DNA of 64,000 nucleotides from Chrysemys picta bellii (taxonomy: Eukaryota; Chordata; Testudines; Emydidae): positions 2,046,001-2,110,000 of the forward strand of contig NC_088798.1 of the NCBI RefSeq assembly GCF_011386835.1, read 5' to 3'. The notes under the pieces were generated by a model that saw only the letters and a program-made list of their open reading frames with translations, was not told the origin of the DNA and did no database searches. The translations under genes were made by a program, and so were the position numbers. Of this stretch, positions 1 to 12,784 are shown one piece after another (position 1 is the first letter of the stretch; the number at the start of each line of letters is the position of its first letter).

Positions 1-2399
1 GGGAATTGGTGCTCCCCTGCATTTTGAGCAGCGGGCGCGTTGTGCCGCTGTCCGCAGCCAGGATTGGTCTCCTCTAGCTGAAGCAGGGTGGGTGGAGGGA
101 GGAGAAGGGCACTGCTGGCTGTTGTTGCTTCATGGTGCTTGCCCAGCTACTCACCAGGCACCTTCTTGCTCCAAAAAGGGGGTCTCTGGGCCATGAAGCC
201 AGGGCACAGTGGTGTGAGCTTCCCCTGGCTGGCAGAGCACAGCTCGCCCACTGCCTGAGCGTCCTGCGTTCTAGGGGAGAGAACCCAGAAGTGGTGGGAG
301 CAGAACAGGGGTGGTGATGGGAAATGGCATCAAAGGTGTTTAAAGCTCCCAGATGGTTTGGTCTGCGCCCCCCTGAGTGGCGGCTGTGGGCTGGCGTCTG
401 CTGCATGTACGTCCCCAGGTACGTGCGGCAGGGCAGGCAGGGAGGCGGTTTCTGTTGTTACACGAGCGTCATTTCAACCATGACAGAGTCCATTAGGAGT
501 CAATTACCAACTCTAGCAGGGAGACGTTAACAAAAATTGCATTTTAACTAAGAATTTGAATCGAGAGCTGCATCAGCATCATTCCAACAAAGGAAAATCA
601 TTTACCAAAGAGTCAATTGAGGTTGAAGCGTTTACAGCTTGTACAGGCGTGCGAGGCAGGAGAACCCCTTTAATTGCTTATGCACTCGGCGCAGTCAGAG
701 CTGACGCGGCTGAGCGAGAGCGTTGGTTTTATCCCCACTGCCCCCGGGGGCCTGGCTGAGGGCCACGCTGTGTAAAATGGAGCAGGGCGCATTGTCTTGA
801 ATGTGTTCTGGAGACTACAGGTCTCCCACCCACTGTGCTGCCACCAGAATCCAAGCTGTAGGCTGCACCTACCAAACATTAAAATGGCTGGTACAACTTG
901 ATGGGTTTGTTTGGCCGCGGGGGCATGCTTTGGCCACCCCTGTATTTAGAAACGACAGTGCCTGGGGCCTTTAGGGACTGATTATTTGGCCTGTGTCACC
1001 CAGTTACTGGGTCAAATACTCCCTGCTTAGGGCTAACTGTGAGTGCCGTTACTGCCTGGTCTGCCCGTTGTCCACGCGGCACAGCGCTGGGCTGGCCAGG
1101 CAGGGGCAAGAGGTGAGATGCATTGTATAGCACATGGCAGAGTTCTGACTCAGGTGGTGACTGTCACCAGGAAACCCGGGGAGTTGAGTGTCCTTGTAGT
1201 CTCAATCCGGGAACAATAGGAAGAGCAAACCGGAGAGCCTCTGAGAAATGACATTAGACAGCAGCGTGACTGATTGTGTGGTTGGAGCAGCCAGGACTTT
1301 GAGATGGCTTTTCCTTTGGGGGAGATACGAGTGAGCAGGAGAGAGAGATGGTTGACAGGGAGAGCACAGAACCCACCAGATCATATTCTACAGGTGTATC
1401 TCCCTTAGGGTTGTGTCGCACTTGTTCACTCCAGAGGGCCTAGCAGATCGTATGTCTGGGGATCATGCACCTGCTAGTGAAATGCAGTTGCCTCTAGCAT
1501 AGAAATGTGGCTGCTGTCTGTGGAAGTGACTCAATACCCTGGTGACTTTCAAGGGAGAGAAGAGAGATTTCTCCAGCTGAAACTCCAGGGGGAATTTAAG
1601 GGAAGTAGAATACAGCTCCGGAGCTTGTTACTTGGGCAGAAAGGGTGAAAGCCAAACATGAAAAGATCTTGCAGGTATTTTATTCCCACTAATATCTTCA
1701 GGTTGGTGTAGTTGTCATTTAAAAAGGCCGTTCACCCAATGCTCTGATCAGTCGCACAGCATTCTGCAGGGTTGTGCTTTAAAAAACACCCCCAACCAAA
1801 CCTCGCCTGCTGAATCAGGTGCCCTGGTCGCCAATGATCACCTTCCAAGCAATACAGAGAGGCAAGCTGTGGTCAGAGTGTGAGGAGGGAAAGGGGAAGC
1901 TGCGAATGAATGACTGAATACATGGTAAAATGCAGGCCTCAATCAAGGAGAACAGTCCATATTATATAGAGCCACATGAAGGTGCTCGGAGCTGTACAAA
2001 TCATAGACTGCCTGGCTCCTGCCCCATAGGGCTCACAATGGAAAGGCCAGATCCTGTGAGTGCTGAGTGCCTTCAGCTGCTGAGTTGGGCCTTAAATTAG
2101 ACGGGGGTAATGTGGCCACATTCCCCCATCGGAGGTGCGTCGGTTGGGGTTCACGCCCTCGTGCGGTGGCTGGCTGACTCAGTGGAAAGCATTGCACAAA
2201 GGTGGCCTTGTGTTTTCCAGAGATTTTCTTGGAGCTGAGTATTTTCCTCATTGGTTTCTATGGGGTTTGCTTGGGATTTTCCTTTCCCTCAGCTCTAGCA
2301 GGTGGCTGCGTGTCAGGAAATGGTGTTTCCCCTTCAGATAGCCTCTGTGTCACCCCGTGCATTTCCTCCCTCAACACATCCTGTCTCAATCTCTTTCAG
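1..2399 (+). other. DMAP1: DMAP1 intron, 3' part (partial at window edge)
   Basis: This is intronic sequence upstream of the first DMAP1 exon visible here. It ends in a pyrimidine-rich tract and CAG acceptor at 2397-2399. I looked for the preceding DMAP1 coding segment (a lysine-rich coiled-coil stretch) on the + strand and did not find it, so the donor of this intron lies before position 1. Around 520-640 there is an AT-richer unique stretch; otherwise nothing recognisable was seen. Confidence 0.8.
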
Positions 2400-2471
2400 G
2401 CTGTTCCTGAGACTGCTGGCATCAAGTTTCCCGACTTCAAATCTGCAGGTGTCACGCTGCGGAGCCAGAGG
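2400..2471 (+). CDS. DMAP1: DMAP1 internal coding exon (24 codons)
   Basis: The exon encodes 24 residues starting AVPETAGIKF and ending TLRSQR, which I recognise as the segment of vertebrate DMAP1 just before the MKLPSSVGQKK stretch. It is flanked by a CAG acceptor (2397-2399) and a GT donor (2472-2473), and both ends are in phase 0. DMAP1 is a nuclear protein that binds DNMT1 and is a subunit of the NuA4/TIP60 acetyltransferase and SRCAP remodelling complexes. This segment lies within the conserved DMAP1 domain, C-terminal to the SANT/Myb-like domain. From remembered family length (about 467 residues in human), about 300 N-terminal residues are missing from the window. Identification rests on recall of the protein, but the match is long and continues in the right order in the next three exons. 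Confidence 0.96.
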
Positions 2472-3605
2472 GTAGGCTGCTGCCCTGGCCCTTTGGGGCC
2501 GCTGTTAATATCTTTCTCCCTGTCTCTCTACTCCTATCCGTTCTCCTTTTATAGCCGTGGAAAATCAAGATCCTGCTTCTAAAATAAGCAGAGTCTAGTC
2601 TCCAGCACCAGTGTGTGCTGTAGCCTGGAACGCTGGCTGTGTTTGAGCGATAGGCCAGCTCTGCTTTAAGGGCCTCTTGTATGCGAACCCCTGAACCTGG
2701 CGATGTCTTGTGACTGGTAGTCGTCACCTGAGCAGTCAGACCCACACAGCCAAGCCAAGGGGAGCTGCCTGGCCCAAACAGAGCCTGCAGCCGAATGTAA
2801 TACGCCTCCTAGAGTGTAGATGTTAATGGATTGTTGTAAGATGTCTTTAAGGGCAGATTCTCCCATTGCGACTTGCACACACATTGGTCCGTCACAGGTA
2901 CATTTTTTTAACTTCACTAAATATTGGTTTGAAAAGCCCCAGGTGCCTGTTTTCCCCGCAGGGTGAACAAGTAATAAACCCTCACGTTGTTTTATGTGCA
3001 AGAGTCGACATCTCTCTCCTAGCAAGAGGCTGGGGAGTATTGATCCAGGTAACCCACCTGTGTGACTGACTGTTCTCAGAGACCTCGATATCAGCCTTAC
3101 AAAATCCCATTTGCTGGGAAAAGAGCATCGTTTTGTATAGGCAAGTGAAAAGCACCCTTAGTTACTTTATTGTCGTCATGGTGATGGTGGGCAAGCAGAT
3201 ATTTTGTCTAGCCCAGTACATTTTCTGGTCTGCTTCAGGGGATGCTCCTTTGATGTCAGGAGAAGTTCGGCCCTTGCACAAAATGCATTGGGAAGCAGAG
3301 AGCGGTCTCTGGGGAATCATGCGGCTGTGCCCACGGGCTGTGTGTGGGTTAGCTGCGGCCTTGCTCAGGCAGGCTACCAAGGAGTGCGAGCTGCGGCGAT
3401 CCCATTTCTTGAGGAGCTGCCGCTGCCCTCAGCTTTGCAATGCGGTTGGGTGGTCACAGTCTCTGGCACGTGGGCTCTGGGGCGGCGACACACGTGTGAA
3501 GATTCATGGAGACACGGCCGATGCGTTCTCCGGCACGAAGATAAATAGAGTCATTTACGGAGATTGGGCTGGATTTTGAACACTAGTAAGGGGTGGCTGG
3601 AGTGT

Positions 3606-3620
3606 TTTTTTTTTTTTTTA
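3606..3620. repeat. poly-T run
   Basis: A homopolymer of about 14 T. It may be the reverse-strand tail of a degraded retroposon, but no body was recognised next to it. Confidence 0.7.
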
Positions 3621-3769
3621 ACTAGAAGCAAAGCTGAGCAGCAACATGTCGGTGACAGAACCGTCTGGCGGAGCCAGCAGCTTTCTTCTGGCCCGATAGC
3701 CGGGTGGGAGTGCTGTGGGCTCTGGCTGGATAGGGCGGGCAGGGCGGTCTAGGGGAGCGGGCGGAACGT

Positions 3770-3905
3770 GGGAGTTGGGAATTTCGGACTCCTGAGTCTG
3801 GCTGTGGAACCGACTCCCTTTGCTGCCTTCGCCCACTCACTTGAACCTCTTTGGTTGAGTTTTCCTATGTGTAAAACGGGACTAAGAGACTCTCCCACCT
3901 TTCCC
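3770..3905 (+). repeat. MIR/CORE-SINE fragment
   Basis: A diagnostic order of SINE words is visible: GGACTCCTGAGTCTGGCT, then a degenerate match to the part carrying 'cctctctgtgcctcagtttcc', then TGTGTAAAACGGGACTAAGAG. This is the usual + orientation of MIR-type elements found across amniotes. The copy is old and diverged. Confidence 0.6.
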
Positions 3906-5869
3906 CCCCTTGGGAGGGCTGAGGATTCAGGCGCTGAAGTGTGTGTGGTGCTTTTGAACCTGTAAGGCACTGTAGCAGTGCTAAGCAGCATGAACGTGGA
4001 ATTGCAAATTCTGCTGACCTGGGCCTTGTTGTTCTCTGCTCTGTACACCACTCGCAGCCAGGCCCCGGACACACCCCACAGCACGAAAGTGACAAAGGGA
4101 AGCAACCGCTCTGGTGCGAGGGGTGGCGTTTGTACAAAGCACTCGAAGGTCCAGTGGTTACTGTCAAGGCTGGGTGTAAGGGATTTGACCCTGGGCTCTC
4201 TCCCTGTGCCCAGTCCTCTTGCTTGGTAAGCCTGTCTGTGAGAAGAGCTGTATCAGACCTAGGGGGTGGTGTTTGCAGTCAGATGCAGCTTTTATGTTAT
4301 GTTTTATTAGGCACCAGTTGCTACTGCACAGTTGTGGCTAAGTTGAATTTTTCACTCAGAGCAGGGATTAAATTTCTTTGTTTTGTATGAAAAATGCCCC
4401 TGATCCTCCTCAAAATGACAGCACGTACTCTTTGGCTATAGAATGGATTGCTTAGAATTCATCTGTTAATTGAAACTAATTGTTTAGTTACTTAAAATTA
4501 ATGTTAACCTGGTCCTTGAAGAACATTAGTCTCCAGTGTTGGATTTGATTTGTCTTTAGTGGTCGTAATAATAGAATGACACAGACTCTTCAAACTTCCC
4601 GTCTAGTTGAAGCTCATGGAAATCTTGTGCATCGCCTGCACATAAAGACGTTTGTTTTAGGATCAGTGGTCATTTATTGCCATTATTCTTCGTAGCTGAT
4701 CGTTTCTCCTTCCGCAGAGGCTGAAGAATAATCGTCAGGGAGTCCCACAAGCTGCCTTCATTCACAATGGCTGCAAGCCCCTATTGTTCTCAGTGGGACG
4801 GAGGCCATAGGCAGAGATGGCCTCCTGTCACCTGCTCCTCACAGAGTTCCTTGCCGCTTCCTGATGTCTCCGTGAGGGCAACGTGGAGTCAGTGGCCGTG
4901 TTAAAGAGGGTGTTCTAACTGAGGGCAGCCTGTAGCATCAGTCCCATTGAGAACAGCTGGAGCGGGTGGACGAAAGAGGGTGACTTGTTGTGAGTTCCTC
5001 GGAAGGGGATTTAAGGCTGCAGAGGAAATGAGGCATGGGTGGGGTGTGTATGCAGGGAGAAGTGGGGAGACAGGAGGGAAGGAAACTGGGGGTGGAAGGT
5101 GCGACACTATGAGAGAAAAGAGAAGAAAAAATAAATGTGCCTTTAAAAATCCTTGGACTCTTTTCCAGGCCCCAAAGCACTAACAAGCCTTAACCCCAAC
5201 CATATGGTTATTACGTGGTGTCGCTGCAGGGCAGAGTTAAGGTGGTTTGGGTGTCGTAACTGCATTTCCATACCTTAGTGGGTTTGGATTGCTTTCAAGC
5301 TTAACCTCTAACTCTGAATTTCCTGGGTTTGTTGTGCTTGGTTTGGGGATAATTACAACATTTCTGTAATGTATTTTACTCTAAATGGCTTATCTGTGCT
5401 CTCAGCCTTAACTCCCCCATAACAGTTTTGTCTGGGAGTGATGAGTTGTTATTTTAATGCGGCAGCAGGCCCCCGCGGTAACAGAGCACTTGGCCACGGG
5501 AGAGGAGGAAGGGTGGGAGCGTGCAGCCCTGTCCCACGTGCTGGGGGACTGAGTATTGTCCTGTTGTGAAGTGTGTGTGTGGGGCGGCCAGATGGCTGGA
5601 AGAGAGAGAATTAAATGTTGTCTCCTTTGGGGACAAAGCAAAACCCTGGGATGAAAAGGAGTTCTCTGAGCGCTCAGATCCGCAGAGTGCACCGAGGGAC
5701 CCTCCAGCTCACTCGTTTAGTTCACAGCCGGGCACTACCCTCCAAACGAGGCTTCCAGCCAGCAAGCTGGCTTGCTACCCGCTAACTAGAATCTTGTAGA
5801 CAAATTGCCGGTCAGGCCAATTAAAAAAGAAATAGAGGAAGAAAAACTTTGAACACAGCTTTAGTTCCC

Positions 5870-6410
5870 ATTGATTCAAATATTCGCCCTCACTGGCTTT
5901 TAAATATTTACTAGCCAGCTGAGCATTTTTTTAGCACTGATTAATGAGTTACAATTTACTGTGGTTGGTTTTTTTTCTTTTCTTTGGGGCAGGGTTTGGG
6001 TTTCTGCCACAGCTCCAAGATGAATGAGGCTTCCCGTGAAAGATCGGGGCGGGGGGAGGGGGTTTGTATGCGTGTCTCTTAAAATGTTTATTCTTCATAT
6101 TTGATCTGACCCACAATTAAATGGCCAAGCACGCTGCCTGTTTACTCTCCATCAGAGGGTCTTGACTCTGCTCCTTGCCTGACATTAATGCAAACCCAGA
6201 CCTCCTCAGCTGCTAACATGGGAAACATCTGTCTCCCCTCCCTTGATCAATATCGGCCCTTCAGAGCCTGGGCTTGGAAAGAAGTGACATAAAATATCAG
6301 TTATATTTATTTGGATTTGATAAATTTAATTACTTGAAGCAATTAATAATTTATTTGTTTAGTATTGATTGCACTCCAAGCTGATGGTAATCAGCACATC
6401 CGTAGCAGGC
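5870..6410. promoter_or_regulatory. AT-rich unique island, candidate conserved non-coding element
   Basis: A non-repetitive AT-rich block with clustered homeodomain-like cores. ATTAATGAG lies near 5939, and a run of TTTAATTA and CAATTAATAATTTATT lies at about 6325-6356. It contrasts with flanking mixed-composition DNA and has no coding potential. The call is compositional only; conservation was not measured. Confidence 0.3.
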
Positions 6411-6712
6411 AGGAAAGCATGTTTCTAAGTCTGAAACGTCCTATGGATTAGACAGTGAAGTGTTCCTGTCGCTTCTCCTGGCACCTCTCCTGTAGGGAAA
6501 TCGCTGGGTGCAAACCCTGCTGCACACCACAGTAGACTTGGGTACGAGATGTTACTCTTCAGAGGGGGAAATGCAGGCTGGACCTGGTGCTATGATGGGG
6601 TGTTGGTTTGAATTTGTGGTTTTCACATTATCCGTGAGTGGTGAGGGCCTGAGCAAGTTATGCAGGTTGATCCAAATTCATGCCTGTGGAATGTGCCAGT
6701 GGGTGTATTATA

Positions 6713-7908
6713 TTACTCCTGAGGGCATTCTGCGCCAAAAACCCAACAATTCTGCGCCAAAAACCCAACAATTCTGCACACAATATTTTAAAATTCTGCA
6801 AGTTTTATTTGTCAATAAATAAATGCTGAGGCTCCAGCATGGCAGTGTGGAGCACTGGCCACTGGCTGCACAAAGGTGGGAGATCACCCTGCAGCCTCCC
6901 CACCCCCACCCCTGGGACACGGCCTCAGTGGTGAGGCTGCATCTGACCCTGAGACAGCACACATGTAAGTTCAATCAGGCAGGATCCAAGTGTGGAGGGG
7001 CTCAGTGTGGGGGGATCCAGGTGTGGGGTGAGAGGATTCTGTGTGGGACAATCTGGGTGCAGACAGCTCAGTGGGGGGTTGAGGTGTGGGGGGATCTGGA
7101 TGCACAAAGGTTTGTTGGGGGGGTTTCAGGTGCAGGGGGGATTGGACTCTGCAGGGGCTTCCAGGTGAAAGTGGTTGGGGCTCAGCACAGGGCTCTGGGT
7201 GTGGGGGGCTCAGCAGGGTGGGTCTGGGTGCAGGGGGATGGAGCTCATCAGGGTGGGGGTTTGGGTGCAGGGAGCTCAGTGGGGGTGGTCTGGGTGCAGG
7301 TCTGGAGACAGGGGGGTTGGGTGCAGGGGGACTCCAGATGCAGAGGTTGAGGTTCAGTGGGGTTCGGGAATGGAGGGCTAGGGGGGTTCTGGCTGTATGG
7401 GGTGAGGCTTGGCGGGGGTGTCTGTGTATGGGAGGTCCAGATGCACGGGGGTTGGGCGGATGGGGGAGCAGCTCCCTGCACAGTCACCCCTCCCCCCGCA
7501 GCTGAGGAGTGATGGGGGCAGGAAGCTGGGGAGGATGTTGAGCTTCCTGCAGCTGGGGGAGGTTTCTGGGGGTGGGTCTGACACTGCCCCAGCCACTCCT
7601 TGCAGGGGAAGAGAGAGGAAGTCTTGTCCTCTCCTGCCTCCAGCCCAGCCGGGACTAGCAGCTGATCCTGGCTCAGGGTAGGAGCCACTGGCTGGGGTGT
7701 CCCCAGCCCTGCAAGTGATTTATCTCTCTGCCAGCTGCTCCGGGTGCCTGAAACGATGCACCTGCGCAGCTAGGGAGTGGTGCGTAACTGCACTTGCAGC
7801 TTCCCTTTGCTTCCCTGTCAGAAAGTCATTTTCCTGCGGGGAAGCAAAGAAATCTGCGGGGGACATGAATTCTGCCCATGCAGTGGTGCAGAATTCCCCC
7901 AGGAGTAA
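6713..7908. mobile_element. Non-autonomous DNA transposon with terminal inverted repeats (TA-flanked)
   Basis: The left end reads TTACTCCTGAGGGCATTCTG. The reverse complement of the right end is TTACTCCTGGGGGAATTCTG. They pair with three mismatches over about 24 bp. Each end is flanked by TA (6711-6712 and 7909-7910), as expected for a Tc1/mariner-type insertion, although an alternative boundary a few bases away is possible. The left arm has a short tandem duplication of an AATTCTGCGCCAAAAACCC unit (about 6737-6775). No transposase is present. The centre is a G-rich degenerate array (see the separate entry). I recognise the end sequence as a widespread reptile repeat, but I cannot assign a family name with certainty. 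Confidence 0.7.
6975..7490 (+). repeat. G-rich degenerate tandem array inside the transposon
   Basis: About 500 bp of imperfect repeats built from GGGTGCAGGGGG, CTCAGTGTGGGGGGATC and GGTCTGGGTGCAGG words with a period of roughly 20-35 bp. Guanine runs are almost all on the + strand, so the array is strongly strand-asymmetric. Open frames across it are side effects of the missing stop codons. Confidence 0.75.
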
Positions 7909-8022
7909 TATTTATATATAGCATAACTAGTAAGGGATGTGTGGGAGTGCGCATGCATTCTTAATACCTGTATGTCTATAAAACGTACCTGAATGTGACA
8001 ATAAGGAGTGGAAAATTTGGGA

Positions 8023-8041
8023 GGTTTTTTTTTTTTTTTTT
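8023..8041. repeat. poly-T run
   Basis: A run of about 17-18 T directly before the CR1 fragment. It is probably a simple repeat rather than a retroposon tail. Confidence 0.8.
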
Positions 8042-8455
8042 GAAGAGGTGATAAAGGGATACAAAATATTGAATGGCGAAGAGAAGGGAGAGCAAGTGCT
8101 TCTGTTCATCTTTGCTCCGAATACAAGAGCAAGGGGGGACAGTCAATGAAATTGAAAGGCAGCCAATTTAAAATTGCTAAAAGGAAATACGAAAAGGGTT
8201 GAATGTTATGTGGATAATGAGATCACGCAGAGTTACAATAGCAAGGATTAAAACAACATGGAATTGATATACACATTCCTGTTTCAGGGTCAGGCAATCT
8301 AGAACTGGCAAGGTCTGTCCCTGACATGGTTAGGGAGAATAACATCCTACTGCAAGATGTGTTGTGCCTGCCTCTGAAGCATCAGGTACCAGCCCGTGTC
8401 AGAGACAGGATACTGGGCTAATGGCCTGATCCAGTCTGGCAGTTCCTGTGTTGAA
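8042..8455 (+). mobile_element. CR1 LINE 3' fragment
   Basis: The 3' end carries the typical CR1 tail words: GAGACAGGATACTGGGCTA, ATGGCCTGATCCAGTCTGGC and AGTTCCTGTGTT. The upstream part (AAAGGCAGCCAATTTAAAA, 'gctaaaaggaaatac') also fits the CR1 3' region. It is 5'-truncated, as most CR1 copies are, and has no open frame of note. Confidence 0.7.
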
Positions 8456-11400
8456 GTCAAGAATTGCCAAAGTTAAGGCTGAGTGTGCAGCCGTAACCCT
8501 GTTGTGCACATTCATTGTGATACCGTCTTTTGTGTCACGATCACGTTAGTTCTCAGATAATGATTGCTTTGTTTCAATCTTAGGGACAAGTCTGTAGCAT
8601 CTTGTACGGTATATTTTTATTCTTCCAGTAAGTTATCACGTGGTATACGTCTCTTCTCTCCATTTTGGGGCACATGATGAGTTATTTATAAAGTATTCTT
8701 CATGTTAATAATGTAGTCACCAGAAGTATTGTACGTTGAAACAAGACATTTCCTTTGGAGATAGTTACGCCTAGCGCAGTTTTCTAATTGATTGTAGTCA
8801 CTCAAACCATGTATCAGGGCAATGCAGTGTCATCCATCTCAAAGGGTATTTTTGTATTTTTCTGTATCTGTTATTTGGAAGCTTAGCTAACTTCCTCTTT
8901 CCTTGGTTCCGAGTCTGTCTCATACCCTTGAGAAAGATTTTACAATCTCCTAAAGGAAATCTCGCTAGTAAAACCTCTTCCTTCATTTCCTAGAAGAATT
9001 TGTTGTGTGCAGAATTTATATTTTTTCACTGCTGATTTGAAAGTTAGCAATAGATTTACCTTCGAGCCAAGTGAATTGTAAAATAATCCTTTCCGTAAAT
9101 CAGCATTCCCAAGTTTGTTTCGAAGAACATTAGTGTATTGGCTAGTAGCCTGTACCCCAGGTGGAATTGTATTGAGCATCACCGATACTGATGCGTAGCT
9201 ACTGAGAGTTCACACTGTAATTTAACTGTAAACCATCCTGTGTGCCAACCGCGAGTACAAATGACATGCAAGTATGTTTTGCTGTTGTCTCCTCATTTAA
9301 ATGACCTTCCTGAACTCTGTTATTGTGGCTCACACACATCACTGTGCAGAACGACAGGATTCTGCACGGTGGAGCTGAGGCTGTACGGGGGGAAAGCGTG
9401 TCGTTTTATTTGAGAAAGAAAATGTGATTGTGTAATTAAAACCTTATAATGTATGCACACAAGGAGGCCAAGGTCAGATTGCACATTCAGTCTTCATTTC
9501 CTCCCTTCTTGAGTTTAAATGCTCGCTCCCATAATCGTACATTTTTGTATTTTAATTTCCCTGTTGTTTAAAATTCCAGATCTGCTAGGCTCCTGTGGTT
9601 CTTTCAAGCTGTGGGAGAGAGGGAGCTACGTGCTCCTGCACCCCAGGGGAGAGGCTGCCCTTACGCCTCCTCCTACGCCACCCAGGACAAAAGAGTGTTC
9701 CTCGTGTGCAGCTCTGGGCTCCCTCCTCCTGCAAACCTCCAGGCTCTGCAGGAGGAGAAAGTCGTCAGCACCGAACGCATTCTCACACGGAAAGCTGGCT
9801 ACGGAGAAAGTTTTCTGCATTGAAAACCTTCCTTGTGGAGGCTAGCTGCAGTGCTAATGAGGGCCCGGTGTCTGTCAGTGTTACGAGCGTGTGTGCACAC
9901 AATTGACTCTTTAAATGCTTGTAGCTTCCTTTGCAAAATGGTGGAAGGGCACAGACCTCAGGGCTAGCAATGCTGAGGGTTTATAATGGCAAAACTCAGC
10001 GTGAGGAAAAGGGTGTCCTAAAATTGAATTAAAACCGGGAACGACTTGTGTGAAATGACTTAATAAATGCTACTCACACTTTACAAAACAAAACCATTTT
10101 AGTGAGAGACCAAGCATGGAAATGTCAGCCCCAGAAGTCAAGTTTTTGAGAGCGTTCTGAGCTTCTGAAAGTCCTAAGTTTATAGTAGGCCATGGCAGAG
10201 CATCCAATATGATATAATCATCCTGCCGCAGGACTTCGCTGAGTCCTTCCTTGTTAATCCGTAAAGCTGTGAATTCTGTGCACAGACCCCCAGCAGCCTG
10301 TAACCACTTCCCAGCAAAGAGGGAATCCCTGGGCACTCTGTGGGGAGGTCTCGCGTTACTAAGAGTTCGTTATTCTTCCAAGCGAGACTCCAGGAAGTTT
10401 ACTGCTCCGCTCTGACATATTATCATAAATCAGGAAAACTAAACGACGCCCAAAAAACAAATGAACCAAGTCTGTTTTGCGAGGCCGTGTCCTTGCCTCT
10501 TTGTTACCATGTTTTGTTTGTTTCATCACTAATTGGCAGAATTCATTAATCTGAGTAGGGCTCGCAGTAATCAGCGTGAATCAGTGAGTTTCCATGTAGG
10601 TGCGACTCAGACCCAAATAGAGGTGCAGATAATTCTGTTGCCCTCAGGGGCTCAGCTTTGAGACGAATGTCAAAGTCTTACAGTGCCCAGGTCTGGACTG
10701 GCCTCTCCCCCACCAACTCCAGGGACTGTGCCAGGAAGGGACTGGGCTACGAAAGTGAGCTTGCTTCTCTCTGTTCGTTGCATCACCCACTTATTGCCCA
10801 GCATGCCCTCCTGCAGTGGTGAGCAGGCAGGCACCTGGGTGCTTCCCGCAGCTCCCGGGCCAGGTGCATTGCCTGCCCAGCGTCGGGGGCCCAGGCCAAG
10901 CGTCCTTGTCTCTGCCTTGGGAGGTGTGGCTACCGTAGCTGCGCGGCTTTGTGTGACACATTAGTGTGTTGCCCTTTATTTATTTTTCTCTTGATACACC
11001 CAGTTCATGCGCTTAGCACAGGTTGTTTATAGCAAGGACAAAGAATTGCAGTCCTTAAATCAAAAGCGATGTTGGTGTAATTATAAGCACGGGCTGTCTT
11101 GCAAAAAGAGCTGTTAGGAGACGTTGTCGGAGGAGGAAAGCATCCAAAATATATTAACCTCCAAAATCCCAGCTAATCAGTTTTGTGACTAGAGCAATCT
11201 ATTCCCGGCTATTGTTATAGGGGGACTTTACAAATAGTAAATAACAAGAACAGCTTCCTCTGGAGAGGGAACGAAAAGGGCAACTGCCACTCACCTAGGA
11301 AGCTCTGTGGGAATTCTCCCTTTAAACTCGAGGAGGGACGTACTTCTCGTCAGGATTCTGCAGGGGCAGTGCCCAAGCCTTGCTCAGCCAGGGCCACGTT

Positions 11401-11929
11401 GGTAACTCACCAGGAGCTCGAAGGCCAGGCCTGCTGATCGCTCTCAGCACCCTCATCTAATACTGAGGGGTGCTCTTCAGACACCACGTATCCCAGCATG
11501 CAGTGCTCCACTTTGAGCCAAGCAGCCCGGCTCTCCAGTTCAGGGTGCAGCGCTACGTGCTGGGACCTGTGGGGATCTGCAGATTCATGTTAAAGATGCA
11601 CCTCTCACGCCTGGGCATAAATCCAAGACCTGGAGCGGGGTTTGAACCTATCGCCGCTGGCGCAGCCGTGAGCCAGACTGACGCCTGTCCTTTTGTCCTC
11701 CACCTGGGCATGTCTCCTGGTCAGTAGCGCTGGGAGGGAGTGTAGCCGTCTTTCTTTGGCCTTCCAGATTGTTTTGGGTGGTGCAGCTCTAACAAACCCG
11801 TGTCTGCTTAAAACCCACAGCGGTTGAAGCCCGAACCAGGGCTGCGCTCGCCTTCACGCCAGGCACCAATGCTTTCCCCCGCCATGAGACAGCCTAGCTA
11901 ACGGAGCCTACCTAACAGATTATCAGCGG

Positions 11930-12190
11930 CGTGTGAGTAATAGACTCCTCATTTAGTTTTAATACATTTTGCATAGAGAGCAATCAACCTTCATCAGTCT
12001 TAAAGATGAATTGGCTTAGCCAGCTACATTTTAAAGGTATTAGTCCGACAGCAGCCACATAAATCATAACATTTTCTTAATGATGGTAAAATTAAAATAT
12101 ACTCTTGCTTTGAGAAGCCGATGAAGCCTTCCTGTTCACAGACCAGATCCTCCCCCAGAATTAAAGGGAAGCTTAATTGATGTGTTTTTA
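11930..12190. promoter_or_regulatory. AT-rich unique island, candidate conserved non-coding element
   Basis: A unique AT-rich block with TTTAGTTTTAATACATTTTG near 11951, ATAAATCATAACATTTTC near 12059 and GGTAAAATTAAAATATAC near 12084. There are no repeats or coding features. Assigned on appearance only. Confidence 0.3.
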
Positions 12191-12784
12191 GCCTAAACAA
12201 ACCCAAACCGCCCTGCTCCTCTTGTGCCACCATTCTGCGCCTTTTCAGTGAGGTCTGGGTCCATTGGTGCCCCCAGCCCTGCCCCCACCCTCTAGCCTCC
12301 CAATAACTTTGACTGAAGAGCTTGACAGTGAGAAGGTGCGGAGTGCTCCCAGGCACTGTCTGGCACTCCCAGGAGCGTGTGTAGTTACAGTCGAAGGCGT
12401 TGCCAGAACAGTCAGCGGAGCTGCTGATAGGGCACCAGGTTGCCCCTGCTCCTTATGGTGTGTCCCTAGCAACCGGCCAGGCCAGGACGGCCCTGTGTGG
12501 TGACATGCTGTCCTGCGGCACTGCCTGGCTCAGGAATGCAACGAGCTGGCACGGGTATGGCAGGCTTGCAAAGGACTCCTGTCTTGGCTAGAGAGATGGT
12601 GGCCCCCATGCAGGCCTTAGAGGTGAGGCTGAGGCCTGCTGCCCAGGGCTCCAGCGAGGTGAAAAATATGTAGCTACAGAACTCTGTGCCGAGAGAGAAA
12701 ACAGAGGGAAAGAATTGCAATTCCTTGGCGATGGGTTCCCTGTAAACACTTCGTGTCAGGGGAGGTAGGGATAGCAAAGACCTG

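Noticed and set aside
10070..10336. 88-codon minus-strand open frame with balanced amino acid composition
   Set aside because: No recognised family, no splice context, and an open frame of this size is expected by chance in 64 kb. Could be a repeat fragment.
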